A stretch of DNA of 35,781 nucleotides from Penium margaritaceum (taxonomy: Eukaryota; Streptophyta; Zygnematophyceae; Desmidiales; Peniaceae): positions 95,998 to 131,778 of the forward strand of contig SZWC01006925.1 in assembly GCA_023375785.1 (NCBI GenBank), written 5' to 3'. The position numbers were made by a program, and so were the translations under genes. Positions 20,669-31,063 of the stretch are shown here, piece after piece. Position 1 is the first letter of the stretch, and every line of letters starts with the position of its first letter. The notes below the pieces were generated by a model. It did not search any database. It worked only from the letters and a program-made list of their open reading frames with translations, and was not told the origin of the DNA.

Positions 20669-23600
20669 TGGTGCGATCGTTTGAGCCCGGTGCAGCAGTT
20701 CGCGGTGGAGGGGGACGAGGAGACAGAGCGCGGCATCCCGCACGCCGTACCACACCACGAGACGCGACAGGATGTCCGGCCGACGCGGGCGGCGGTGGCA
20801 GGAGCAGCGGCGGCAGCAGCAGCAGCGGCGGCGCTGTCGGAGCCACCGCTGGCGCAATGCTGCCACCACGCCCTGGGCTGCCGGCCCATGAACCGTATAC
20901 TGTTGCGGCAGCAGAAGCAGCAGGAGGAGCAGCAACAGTGGCTGCAGGAGAGGAGCCAGCGCAGCAGGGTTGGCTACCGCCACCGGCAGCAGCTGCACCT
21001 GCGCCAGCATCAGCAACAGGAGCAGCAGTGCCAGCACCAGCAGCGCCTGCACCAGCATCAGTGGCAAGAGCTGGAGCTGGAAGACAGGGAGAAGCTGCCA
21101 GACAAGCAGCAGCAGGAGCAGCAGCAGGAACAGCAGCAGCGGCAGCATCTTCTGCATCATCCACGCAGGGATCAGCAGCAGCAGGACCAGGAGCAGCAGC
21201 AGGATCAGCAACAAGAGGAACGGGAGGTACAGCCACTGCCACCGCCACTGCTGCCGCAGCAGCAGCAGCAGTTGCAGCAGCAGCAGGAGCAGCAACAGCA
21301 GCAGAAGCCTAGCGAGAAAGTCAGCGAGGGAGGGATTGAGCCCTCCTTGAAGCACTACCTAAAGAAGCCCGAGAGAGCGACGTATGCGCACGAGCTGCAG
21401 GAGCAGCTGGACGCCCTTCCCACCTACTTCTCCGAGCAGGATTCGGACTCCGACTCCGCCCCCGACTTCAACCCGTGCGCGAGTCGGATGGGGTGCGGCT
21501 GTGCGGCCGAGGACACCATTGTCGCAACTGTGGGCGGGGATGAGGGTTGGGGGGACGCCGGCCGCAGCAGGACAGGGAGCAGCGCAGGGGATGATAACGA
21601 CGTCGGCAGTGTTTGTTCCGGTGATGCTTGGGACCGCTGCGGGGGGTCTGCGGCGGCAGGGGCTGTTGGAGGGTGCCCTGCGGCTACGCTTATGCCTGGT
21701 CCTGGTGTGTGCGCGGAGCGCGTACGCAGCCCTGCGGATGGGCTGTGCTCGCGCTCCTGTTCCCGGGAGAGAGCCTTTGGTCCTGCTTCGGAGCGTGGGG
21801 TCCGCTCCCGTCTCGGAGTCTCGGATGCGTCCCAGGGCCAGGCTGTGGCTACTCAGCCGCTGGTAAGAGCAGGGGCTGCTGCTGCAGCGGCGGCTGCCGC
21901 TGCAGCGGCTGCGGCTGCTGCTGCTGGTACTGCTGCTTCTTCTTCTTCTTCTGCTGCTGCTGCTGCCTCTGCTGCTACTTGTAAGGACGAGCCTCACTCC
22001 GCATTGTGCCAAGGATCTTGCTGTCGGCGTCCAGTTTCAGCACCGTGCAGCCCCGTCCCTGTCTTGGTGACAGACTCTGGTGCAAGAGCCTCTAATTTGC
22101 AAGCAGAGATCGGCCAGGAGCAGGTGCTCGCAGCTTGCGGTGTCAGTGGTGGTGGTGGTGATGGTGATGGTGCAAGTCCTCTGCCAGTACCACCAGCACC
22201 AGCAGCAGCAGCAGGAGGGGGAAGGGCTGTGACAGGTCAGGTGATAGCAGCCGCCGATGCAGTGCGGGATGTCTGTGGCCGAAGCAAGTGCTACCTACCT
22301 GTGAGCCCATCGTGGGCTTTGGCTGGACGACGCTGTTCACGCAGCAGCGACAGCAGCTGCTCCAGCAGCGTCAGCGGCAACGGCAGTGGCGGCAGCAGCA
22401 CCAGCAGAAGCATGGCCACCACCGCCAGCACCACCTCCACTTCCAGCAGCAGCAAGGGCCGTGGGTTTCCTATCGATGATGGCAGCACGGATGGAAGCAG
22501 CTGTGCCAGGTCCAGCTGCGGCGGCAGCAGCACCTGTGGCAGCAGCACCTGCGGCAGCAGCGCCAGGAGCCGCAGGGGTCGCAGCGGCCCCCTGATGGGG
22601 AAGAGGTCGACGTGGCTCCAACGGCGCGTGCAGTTGAGAAATGCCAGCTGCCGCGTGCCTGACAGCAGCACAGACGGTGGCAGCAGCGACGACTGCTGCA
22701 GCGGTGGCAGACTTGGGGGCAGGAGCAGCAGCACCACTGCAGCGTCGCTAGCCGCACGCATGCACAGGCGTGTGCACGAGCAGGATGGGGAACAGGAGCA
22801 GGAGCCGCCTTGGACCATGGACACCCTCCATGTGTGCCACAGCGAGAGCCTTGACGAAGAGGAGGAGCAGGAGGAGGTGGAGGAGGAGGGGAAGGAGGAG
22901 GCGGGCGACGAGGAGGATTCGGCGTCAGCACGGCTGCACGAACCTGGATGGGCAGAGGAGCGCCGTGCGAGGCGTCAGGTGCTGCGAGAGCAGCGGTACC
23001 TGCAGACGAAGCAGGTGTCCTTGACGGCGTTGCAGCAGCACGGAGAAGATGAAGCAGGAGAGAAGCGCGAGCGGCTTCTCCCATCCTCCTCTACTCCTGC
23101 AGCCTGTTTTCCCTGGGGGCTGAAGTCTGATGGTCCTGGCGTGCATGGCCCCAACGAGCCCTCCCGCTTCCGCCACCATGGCGGTGAGCTTTCTGATGGG
23201 GACAGCGTGCCCACCGGTTCCGGCGGTGGCCGAGGCAGCAGCCCCTGTTGTGGAGCGCATGCTGCTGCTGCAGCTCCTGCCCGTGGATCGCCTCCACCGC
23301 TAGATTCGGCAACAGCAACGGCGGCGCCACCGCCCCCACTTCTACAGATAGGGCAGGTCGCCTGTGTCGGCTGCAAGGCGGCGGCGGCGGCAGTGGCGGG
23401 CGCTTTAGCTGCAGAGGCGGAGCTCGTGGATGTGGCTGCTGCCACCTCCATCAAGGACAAGGTGTCGCCTGCAGAGGCTGCTGCTGCTGCTGCCGCTGCT
23501 GCAGCTGCTGCCACTGCTGCCGCAGCTGCAGCCACGACAGCAGCGGCGGTTGCCATGGCCGCTGCTGGCACTCAAAGGTGTTGCCACGCGTCTGACGGTA

Positions 23601-23680
23601 AGAACTGTGGTAGAAAGGACGGGGACAGCACCCAACAGAGGAGGAGAACCTGGTGGCCTCACCGTAAAGGCGGCACCTAA
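20669..23680 (+). CDS. Gln/Ala/Ser-rich, probably disordered protein, 5' end missing
   Basis: A + frame stays open for 1004 codons from the gap to a TAA at 23678-23680. Layout: poly-Ala and then Gln-rich repeats (about 21.0-21.3 kb), an ordered-looking patch (PSLKHYLKKPERATYAHELQ), an acidic Ser/Asp run (SEQDSDSDSAPDF), Gly/Ala/Cys-rich stretches, a 17-Ala run near 21.88-21.92 kb, Ser-rich repeats, a Glu-rich coil (about 22.85-22.92 kb), a charged helical-looking segment (AEERRARRQVLREQRYLQTK) and a final Ala-rich part. CAG/GCA repeats keep other frames and the antisense open too, so openness alone is weak proof. The mixed, charged segments between repeats argue that this frame is the coding one. 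A good splice donor, ACG/GTAAGA, lies at 23597/23598, so the last 27 codons may be intron. No domain was recognised; a nuclear regulator is only a guess from composition. Confidence 0.5.
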   Translation, partial: WCDRLSPVQQFAVEGDEETERGIPHAVPHHETRQDVRPTRAAVAGAAAAAAAAAALSEPPLAQCCHHALGCRPMNRILLRQQKQQEEQQQWLQERSQRSRVGYRHRQQLHLRQHQQQEQQCQHQQRLHQHQWQELELEDREKLPDKQQQEQQQEQQQRQHLLHHPRRDQQQQDQEQQQDQQQEEREVQPLPPPLLPQQQQQLQQQQEQQQQQKPSEKVSEGGIEPSLKHYLKKPERATYAHELQEQLDALPTYFSEQDSDSDSAPDFNPCASRMGCGCAAEDTIVATVGGDEGWGDAGRSRTGSSAGDDNDVGSVCSGDAWDRCGGSAAAGAVGGCPAATLMPGPGVCAERVRSPADGLCSRSCSRERAFGPASERGVRSRLGVSDASQGQAVATQPLVRAGAAAAAAAAAAAAAAAAAGTAASSSSSAAAAASAATCKDEPHSALCQGSCCRRPVSAPCSPVPVLVTDSGARASNLQAEIGQEQVLAACGVSGGGGDGDGASPLPVPPAPAAAAGGGRAVTGQVIAAADAVRDVCGRSKCYLPVSPSWALAGRRCSRSSDSSCSSSVSGNGSGGSSTSRSMATTASTTSTSSSSKGRGFPIDDGSTDGSSCARSSCGGSSTCGSSTCGSSARSRRGRSGPLMGKRSTWLQRRVQLRNASCRVPDSSTDGGSSDDCCSGGRLGGRSSSTTAASLAARMHRRVHEQDGEQEQEPPWTMDTLHVCHSESLDEEEEQEEVEEEGKEEAGDEEDSASARLHEPGWAEERRARRQVLREQRYLQTKQVSLTALQQHGEDEAGEKRERLLPSSSTPAACFPWGLKSDGPGVHGPNEPSRFRHHGGELSDGDSVPTGSGGGRGSSPCCGAHAAAAAPARGSPPPLDSATATAAPPPPLLQIGQVACVGCKAAAAAVAGALAAEAELVDVAAATSIKDKVSPAEAAAAAAAAAAAATAAAAAATTAAAVAMAAAGTQRCCHASDGKNCGRKDGDSTQQRRRTWWPHRKGGT

Positions 23681-25506
23681 GACAAATGTCACACTTCTTT
23701 TGAGATGTGATGGAAGGGTTGAGGCCTGATGGCTCCTGGGCCCGGAAGGAGGACGTCGGCAAATGAAAAGGGGATTGCAAGCACATGCTGGTTATCAGGT
23801 TGCCACTTTTTTCTTGAGAGGTGTAATCATGTGGAGTGAGATGGGATGACTCCGTAAAAGGAGAACGCTTTGCATAGTCGCACAATCTGAACATAATGCG
23901 TTAAATTCCTCAAAGAGGCATTTATTGTGGTGTCTAAGGTCAGACTGCCGTACATGGCTCTGTTAGGTTGGGGCAAGTCGTTGCGCTGTGGTTGATGTAC
24001 AATGGGGGAATGTCCCACCATCCCTCTAGGCATGTGTGTGACAGGTGACAATGAGTAGATATGTGACCTTGGAATGTACGCAACTCCACGACTGCCACTG
24101 AAGTTGTATCCAGTTTCTGGTCTCCCACATCTAGGATGCCCTCTTGCCCTCACATGCTTACACACTCATGTATAGGTTAAATGGCCATGGCCTCACCTGT
24201 GGAGTCCTCAGTCAAGACTGGCGCGGCGCGATTGCTGGCACGAGTCTCACCAGGCAGTCACCAAGCCCTCCAAGGACGCTTCCTAGAATAACTTGTTGAT
24301 CTCACATTTCTCCTCATGACTATTGTGCGGATACCGTAGTGTCTTTTATATTCGCCTATTTTTGGGTTACGAAGTATCCCTATTGTTTTCCGTTCGACAT
24401 CCACTTTTTAAACACTGTTCTTTCCCCTGTTTCCCGTACCACCATGTCCATCTTTGGGAACTCGACCAAAATGCGAGACTCACCCCTCCAGTGTACAAGG
24501 TGCGCAAAAGCATGTTCAACTCATTCAATCAAGGGACATGAATTGAGCCAAACTGAACCCGACATGCAATGGCACATCCCACTTGGCGGATGCGCGAAGT
24601 TTGCAATGTGACGGCTTTTTTTTTGTAGTTTGTCGCACAACATTTGAGGCCCTCGCTGGTGGCCCCGGCTGGGGCTGACTACACGCAACGTGGAGGGTAT
24701 TCCTCGATCCATGTTGATGTGGATCGAGCGAGACCGCCGATCCAGTGACAGGTCCATCTCAAGATGGGTCTCAAGAAGGGTCAACCCTTTGGAAAATCCA
24801 GCGCGACACAAGAAACCTGGACCATATTCGAGCTCGATCGGAAAATTGCCACAAAAGACATGAAAGTTAAACAGCTCGCATCAAAGCTACTAGTACAAGA
24901 AACGTTTCAACCCCTAATACATAACACATACATAGAACATACATACATACATACACACATTAAAAAACACACAATTACACATATACTCGCATATAATCCA
25001 TGCCAAAGAATGCGTATCATACTAGAATAAAATTCTTTTTTCTTTTACACATGAGAAGCTTTTACACCGTCGTGTTTCAAACAATGTACCGTTCAAATGG
25101 TTTTCATTTCTTCCATCACCTAGCCAACATAAACTCTTGAAAGAAAATCAATATTTAAAATTCATTTTCCTTTCCATCTCTGTTTTTCTTCTCAATTCAT
25201 TTTATATGTATTTTGATCGTACTTCGTAACCCATGCACGCCTTGTGTGCAACTTTGCACCCTTGTTTAGAAGTGAATTAAGTGAGTTAAATTCGACTATA
25301 ATTTTTAGCCCTCGAATTTTGGACCTGTTCGTCCAAAGGTCCCTGGTACTTTTTGGGTTACGTAGTAACCTATTGAAATCAGTTCGTGGACCTATTTTTG
25401 AGACGTCCGCCAACCTGCGATCTGTGATTGTTGCCTTTTTCCTCTGTAGGACACAGGAAATAAACCAAGAATAATCGACATGGTCGAATTTTTAAGACGT
25501 ACTAAC
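23681..25506. other. Intergenic, no gene recognised
   Basis: Only short ORFs without motifs on either strand. A short (ATAC)n run lies at about 24938-24960. Downstream exons of the 20669 frame could lie here, but none is visible. Confidence 0.4.
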
Positions 25507-25642
25507 TGTAGCGCGAGGTGTGCCACGTGGCTCGAACGTGGGTCCTGGCCTGTGGGCGACGGATGGGATGAGTTGAGGGTCAAAGACCCTCAACTACTGC
25601 GGTTTTGGCCCAGTGGGCCAAGCTTCCCATCCGTTTGTTACA
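25507..25642 (+). repeat. TRIM LTR copy 1
   Basis: 136 bp, TG...CA ends. It differs from copy 2 by three transitions near its start (in CACGTGG, CTCGAA and CTGGCC). It contains a 10-bp outer stem (25559-25568 with 25625-25634) enclosing two hairpins (25572-25594 and 25605-25621). Confidence 0.9.
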
Positions 25643-25660
25643 TTTGGTATCAGAGCGCCG
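25643..25660 (+). promoter_or_regulatory. Primer-binding site (initiator tRNA-Met)
   Basis: TTTGGTATCAGAGCGCC starts right after LTR copy 1. TGGTATCAGAGC is the standard plant Copia/TRIM primer site complementary to the 3' end of initiator tRNA-Met. It recurs unchanged after LTR copy 2 at 25852. Confidence 0.85.
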
Positions 25661-25715
25661 GGGTTCGACACCCATTGTGGACACCGGGGGCGGGTCCATT
25701 CCTGTGTGGGAGGAA
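25643..25715 (+). repeat. TRIM internal region 1
   Basis: 73 bp from the primer site to the purine tract. I see no difference from internal region 2 at 25852-25924. Confidence 0.85.
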
Positions 25716-25851
25716 TGTAGCGCGAGGTGTGCCACATGGCTTGAACGTGGGTCCTAGCCTGTGGGCGACGGATGGGATGAGTTGAGGGTCAAAGACCCTC
25801 AACTACTGCGGTTTTGGCCCAGTGGGCCAAGCTTCCCATCCGTTTGTTACA
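25716..25851 (+). repeat. TRIM LTR copy 2 (central)
   Basis: 136 bp, shared between the two tandem units. It matches copy 3 except for two transitions. Confidence 0.9.
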
Positions 25852-25924
25852 TTTGGTATCAGAGCGCCGGGGTTCGACACCCATTGTGGACACCGGGGGC
25901 GGGTCCATTCCTGTGTGGGAGGAA
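25852..25924 (+). repeat. TRIM internal region 2
   Basis: 73 bp, same as 25643-25715, with primer site at its start and purine tract at its end. Confidence 0.85.
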
Positions 25925-26060
25925 TGTAGCGCGAGGTGTGCCACATGGCTTGAACGTGGGTCCTAGCCTGTGGGCGACGGATGGGATGAGTTGAGGGTCG
26001 AAGACCCTCAACTACCGCGGTTTTGGCCCAGTGGGCCAAGCTTCCCATCCGTTTGTTACA
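25925..26060 (+). repeat. TRIM LTR copy 3
   Basis: 136 bp, ending TTGTTACA at 26060, immediately followed by the CTAAC target duplication. Its two differences from copy 2 are one in the hairpin loop (AAA to GAA) and one in the linker (CTACTG to CTACCG), so all stems are kept. Confidence 0.9.
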
Positions 26061-26065
26061 CTAAC

Positions 26066-27771
26066 ATTCATTCTCTCACACGCTCCAGACTGGTGAACGA
26101 GACGAGGGCATTCGACCACATCAGTCTCCGGACGCGAGATGAACACCCGAGAAACCAACATTTTGTTGGTTTTTGTGCATATATCATTGTACTCTGTTGT
26201 GTCCTCGCGGCTTGTGCACATCGGCGTGCAGATGACTGAAGGCGAGACTTGACGCCGCTTGTGTGTCACTCGGTGGAGCCGACGCACGCTGAGACCCACT
26301 CACCCGTCGCTGGAGCCTCCTTCCTCTGGCGACGCGCTCGGCTCCATCGGCAGGCCTCCTCGGTGGTCGGGCTGCCGGCAGTCACTGCCACTGCGGATGC
26401 AGTCTGCATGCACCTAGCGCTGTGTCTGGCTGTGGCATTGCGTCTGCAGCATCATGCGATGCCTAGGGTCCATGTCTTATGTTGTATGGCCCTGTTTGGC
26501 ATCGTTGACTGTCATAGGCACTGCCTGGGTTCGTGCCGCCATAAATTCTTGTAGCTATTTTTCTAGCTGATTGTGACCGCACAACTGCGTTCGCAGCGTC
26601 TGTATTATGGTATGGTCCAGTTTTCAGGCAAAACGGACGACGCCCAGGTCTTGGGCTGTCGGGCGTCTGGCAGGGCCCACCGAGAATACCTTGCTTGCCA
26701 GAAAACAGGTCTAGCACTGTTTTCTGATTGGCTGGTTAGCTGAGTAACAACTTTTACACTTGTGGGGGGGGGGGCTAGAACTTGGAGGGGTTCCCCATTG
26801 TTGCTCATTCTTCATTGCTAATCAGTTACTTCCAGTTTTCAGCTGCGTTCTGGCGCTAACACTGGCACGCACACTTCTGAGTAACAAACCCAGAGCTTCC
26901 AGACTTAGTCTCTAGAGCAGCATACTGAGAGGGCAGCAGACTTAAGCAACGAGCGTGGAAGCCCGCACGCTGCATCAACAACGCATGCTGCCCCAACCTG
27001 CTGCCTAGGTTTCTAGCTCATTTACACTATCCAAGATAGCTGGAGCTACGTACTCGGCTTCATATTACAATTTTCCAAAATCTAAAATGATGGATCGATG
27101 TGCTCAAGAAGGATGAAATATTATGAAAAGTGGAATAATAGCAATTATCATGTAACACGAAGCATGAGCTGTTTTGTATTTACACTTGGTGGTCATAGAC
27201 AAAGCCAAAACGGATCATTGACATACAATGGTTGAATCATGAGTACATGAAGGAAACATTACATACAATGAATACATTTAATAATTTTGATTCCAATTAC
27301 ACTTGTAAAAAATCATAGATGGATGCATGTCAATGTAAACAGACATAAATACATGTATGGATACAATGAATGTGCGGAATGAAGACCTTGGAAGCTTTCC
27401 GTGCGGGAAATTGGCTAGAATACAATAAAACTTTAGTTATGTTTGCTCTACAATTTTGTTTTGAAAACATATTTCCACAAGATCGCTTTTGGAGGTCACA
27501 TTTGGAAGTACTGGGAAAAGAAGACAATGGTATGAATATGCACCAAACCAAAATATTTCAAAATAAATGTAAGATCTGAAATTTGCAGTTTTTACATGAT
27601 TTGTTCCCCTCCATTTTCATTCACAATTTCTTTGACTTCCCCTCTCAACCAAACGTGCATATGTTACTGCCTAACCCTGTGCATCTTTGTGCAACATTGG
27701 AACCTAGTTTAGTTTTTAGCTCGAGGGAGTAACCATACACCCATTGAATTCTCGATATCTACCGCCATTTG
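26066..27771. other. Intergenic, no gene recognised
   Basis: Moderate GC to about 27.0 kb, then AT-rich. No ORF carries a motif. A 12-G run lies at about 26764. The last 42 bases before the Copia LTR (27729-27770) resemble 35555-35596. Confidence 0.4.
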
Positions 27772-28415
27772 TGTTGTGATTTGTGAGGTTCTTGTCGACC
27801 TGTACAGTTTACTGTGACCACTCGGCCGTGTCCATACTCATGCAGATCCCTGATGCGGACCCTTGAGGCAACGGTGCGTCATGTGGTGGCGGGCTACCAT
27901 CCTGGAGCTGACCGACGACCGTTCCAGAGCTCCGGACGCTACCCGGAACCTCTTGCAGTTTTTCTGCAGCACACATGAGTTTATCAGTGGACTGGCCGTG
28001 GGCCCGATTTGCATGTTTTTGTATTGTGTTTCCACCGCTTGATGCCGGATGCATGTAGGTGACCAATCACAGCGTCCGGCTTTTGATTCATCACGTCTAG
28101 GTTCAGACGGCGTAGCATTCTGACATGTTTGCGCAGAGTTACGGCCAAAACAATGGTTTTGGGCCGGTTTTAGGACAGATCTTGCACTGTCGTGTGCGAC
28201 ACCCGCCGTGCGCCGCGGCAGGTACTTATGCCATGGACTTTTCATTTTTCATTTCTCTCTGCAAATGCTATTGAAGCATTCTGACACTTTACCTTGTGCC
28301 TCCTAGCCATACCCTAGTCGGTGCGTGCACGACTTGTGACTGTCGTCACCGTCTGACCAGGCACTGACGCCCAGTCAGCGGCTGTGTCGCTAGGAAGCTT
28401 CCACACATCTTCTCA
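27772..28415 (+). repeat. Copia 5' LTR
   Basis: Begins TGTTGTGAT and ends CATCTTCTCA, exactly 644 bp like its partner. The primer site follows without a spacer. Confidence 0.93.
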
Positions 28416-28433
28416 TGGTATCAGAACGGTGAG
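28416..28433 (+). promoter_or_regulatory. Copia primer-binding site
   Basis: TGGTATCAGAACGG directly follows the 5' LTR and matches the plant initiator tRNA-Met 3' end in the first ten bases, then deviates (usual TGGTATCAGAGC). Confidence 0.85.
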
Positions 28434-28559
28434 ATAGTTCTCACCGAGCTGCGCAGCAGAGACGCAGCAGAGCATCAATAGTGAGAGCCACAGCTGTAGG
28501 AGATCCACAGGGACCCCTCGACGACAGCAGACCAATGTCGACGATGCTCACCATCACCA

Positions 28560-28900
28560 CGTGAGTCTGCAGTTGCCTGCCGCATCCAATAGCAGCAGTA
28601 GCAGCAGCGCACGGTGGCAGCACCACAGCAGCAGCGTGCGGCGACAGTAGCATAGCAGCAGCGCAACAGTTGCGGCAGTAGCAGCAGCGGCGACAACAGC
28701 AGCTACGGCGGCAGCGGCACAGCAGCAACGCAACAGTAGCGGCAGCAGCAGTAGCGCAACAGCAGCAGCGTCAATAACAGTAGCGTCGTAGCAGCAGCAA
28801 CGTAGCAGCAGCAGCGGCAGCAGCACGCGGCGACTGTAGTAGCGTGCAGCAGCCGCAACGCGCAACATCAGCATCAACAGCACGCGGCTAGTGCCACAGC
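28560..28900 (+). repeat. CAG/GCA-rich low-complexity tract in the Copia leader
   Basis: Imperfect GCA/GTA trinucleotide repeats (GCAGCAGCG, GTAGCAGCA and similar) lie between the primer site and gag. Long Leu-rich ORFs on the opposite strand are a side effect. This is unusual in a Copia leader and recalls the repeats of the 20669 frame. Confidence 0.7.
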
Positions 28901-29110
28901 CGTGCGCACAGCGGCCAGGCTGCCGCTCCGCACGCAGCCGCGCGGCTGCATCTGTAGCTGATGACGCAAGAGCAGCGGAGCGGAAGCTGCTGCGTAGCTT
29001 CCGCGCAGCTCGCGCACGGCTGCTGCGGAGCGTCCGCCGGCTCGCATAGCAGTCACGAGGGTTGACAACAACAAAAAAGGGGGCGAGCTGATGTCGGCAT
29101 CTTGACTTGC

Positions 29111-29157
29111 TGACGTCATCAGGTTTTGCTGACGTCAGCAAGTTTCTGCTGACGTCA
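29111..29157 (+). promoter_or_regulatory. Three TGACGTCA palindromes at ~20-bp spacing
   Basis: TGACGTCA occurs at 29111-29118, 29130-29137 and 29150-29157, each within GCTGACGTCA. TGACGTCA is the core of CRE/bZIP (TGA-factor) sites in plants. They lie upstream of the gag ATG (29282), inside the transcribed leader, so an internal enhancer role is inference. Confidence 0.5.
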
Positions 29158-29281
29158 GCACCCGACTTCGTGAAATGTTTGGTCGGAGGGTCAAAAGTTG
29201 CCAGCGTTTCAACTCCTCGACAAATGCTCACGGTTCTGCGATTTGATCACTTTGACGTCTCGGCCCATAATAAGGGGCACC

Positions 29282-30720
29282 ATGGCTCTGTCCGAGGAGA
29301 AGGGAAAGGGGGTGATAGATCCCTATTCTTCCTCCTCAAGGGTCATGAGCCCACGTTTGCAGGCCATTGAGGACCTGTGGAGCCAGCAGGACGAGATGCG
29401 TCGATTGTAGCAGGAGCAGACTGACGCCATCCGTACAGTCACCGAGCTCCTTCGAGGTCATTCCACGACTCCGCGACAGACTTTTGAGGGTGCGGCCGGG
29501 GTCGCACTCTCTACATAGCAGTCAGCTCCAGCACCGGAGATAGGAGTTGGAGCCGACCAGCCACCTCCTGAGCCTTGGGACGAGGATCCGGACATGCCAG
29601 GCATGGAGGACGACTCTCCCGTGCGCGAGATTTGTATGCTTCAGGAGCGTATTCGTCAGCTTCAGACGAGCTCTCGGCCCCCACACACATCCCGCTGTCT
29701 GGAGCCTCGATCGTCGCCTGACCTCTACCCCAGCGACTTCCCTCTCCCCGGCGTCTTTCCCATTTTTCGTCCTTCCCAGCCTATGGTTGCTCTCCCTACG
29801 GAGCGGCAACCCAAGGACATAGAGACGCCACCTCCCGGTATGTCAACGAGGAAGGCTTTGACTGCTTGGAGATCCTCTTTCAGGTCCAGGCCACTTCAGA
29901 GGGCGTGTGGCCCTACTACCGCAGTCCTTATCAGACTACGGACCGAGTTCAGGTACTGACAGCGTCTAGGGCGATGCGCGGACTCCTCTACGCCATGCCG
30001 TGTGAGATCGTCGTTAACTTCTGCCCGTTCCTTGGTGATGCGGGCACAGGCCCCGGCGCTGATCCATGCGGGGGCTGGGATCTAGCGCTGTCCCTGCTCG
30101 CTGCAGAGACGCACGCCACCCGCGCTGCACACATCCGTTCCTTTCACTCCCTTCGCCAAGGGCCTACCGAGCCCGCAGCAGACTACTGGCGACGCGCTAT
30201 GCGCATCTACACGCACCTTGGGACTTCAGGAGGTACACAACTGTGGGCGCTCCGCACGATCATGCTCGGGGTTTACGTTGAGCACACCGACATCTTCACA
30301 CGGTACAGCGACGCCGTGCTCGTGCCTTTTTTGGCCTCACTGCAGCTTCTTCCCTGGGCGCACCAGCTTTTCCTCCAAGTGACTTCAGCCCGTGAGGCAG
30401 TCGTGGCTCATCAGGAGGCTTCCATTGCTGCAACCGTCGTTGCATCACCACCGACGCCCCTCCTGCAGACCCCTTCTCCATCCTCCATCTCGTCATCCTC
30501 CTCCCCTTCCACCCCGATTACACCGTCTCAGACACAGTGTGTCGTGGCAGCAGCATAGGGGAAGAAGGGACGACGAAAGCGCGGCTCGGGCCAGTAGCAG
30601 CTGCAGCACAAGCCGTCATCAGGCAGTAGCCGTGGACGCTCCGTTCACTGCTACAACTATGGAGGCGCCCATCGCTACACCAAGTGCCAGCAGCCGCTCG
30701 ACTAGGCACGGATTACTCGC
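29282..30720 (+). pseudogene. Copia gag, broken
   Basis: The ATG at 29282 opens a frame interrupted by TAG at 29408 and 29516. It shifts frame near 29830 and continues with TAG at 30556, 30595 and 30703. The middle part (about 29866-30400) has gag-like composition, with FHSLRQGPTEPAADYWRRAM resembling the Copia gag core. A basic stretch (GKKGRRKRGSG) precedes a zinc-knuckle relic, CYNYGGAHRYTKC, in which the second Cys of the Cys-x2-Cys-x4-His-x4-Cys pattern is Tyr. Nucleic-acid binding by that knuckle should therefore be lost. Confidence 0.75.
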
Positions 30721-31063
30721 GGGCTCCAGGCTGCGCACGCACTCTAGTCTACATCAAGCGGCACATCCTCCAGACGCGTGGCGACCACGACCGCAGCAGA
30801 TCCTGCTTCTTCACCAGCGACCAGCGGCGACCCCGACCCACGTGACCGCACCATTGCCGAGCTCCGCCACCTTCTGGCGCTCCGCTTTCAGGGACGTGCG
30901 AGTGTGTTGTCACAGCTGGGTGGTTCACAGACTGTTGGTCCGTCTGTTCTGGTGACCCAGGATGACTCGTGTGGGGGGGCACAGTCGGTATGTGATGATG
31001 ATGGGCCTGACTGTACAAATTGGATTCATGAGTCTCACCGTTGTGCCCTTCGTCGTTCCTCAC

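Larger units (their letters stand above)
25507..26060 (+). mobile_element. Tandem TRIM-like mini LTR retrotransposon (three LTRs, two internal regions)
   Basis: A 209-bp unit repeats from 25507, 25716 and 25925, and the last unit stops after 136 bp. Read as a retroelement this is LTR (136 bp), internal (73 bp), LTR, internal, LTR. Each LTR begins TGTAGCG and ends TTGTTACA. Each internal region begins TTTGGTATCAGAGC, the initiator tRNA-Met primer site, and ends in a purine-rich GTGTGGGAGGAA directly before the next LTR. The whole is flanked by a perfect 5-bp duplication, CTAAC (25502-25506 and 26061-26065). There is no room for a gene, so it must be mobilised by an autonomous partner, as known for TRIM and SMART elements. 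A monomer would be only 345 bp. Confidence 0.9.

Noticed and set aside
19369..21355. Long antisense and alternate-frame ORFs (poly-Leu, poly-Ala, poly-Thr)
   Set aside because: They are shadows of CAG/GCA and TGTGCG repeats, which contain no stops in several frames.
19271..23680. A single 1469-codon ORF across the gap
   Set aside because: About 290 codons are N and the true gap length is unknown. The part before the gap is low-complexity Val/Ala and hexamer repeat, so the frame is not supported there.
28441..29231. Reverse-strand Leu/Cys-rich ORFs in the Copia leader
   Set aside because: They follow from the trinucleotide repeat and run antisense to the element.
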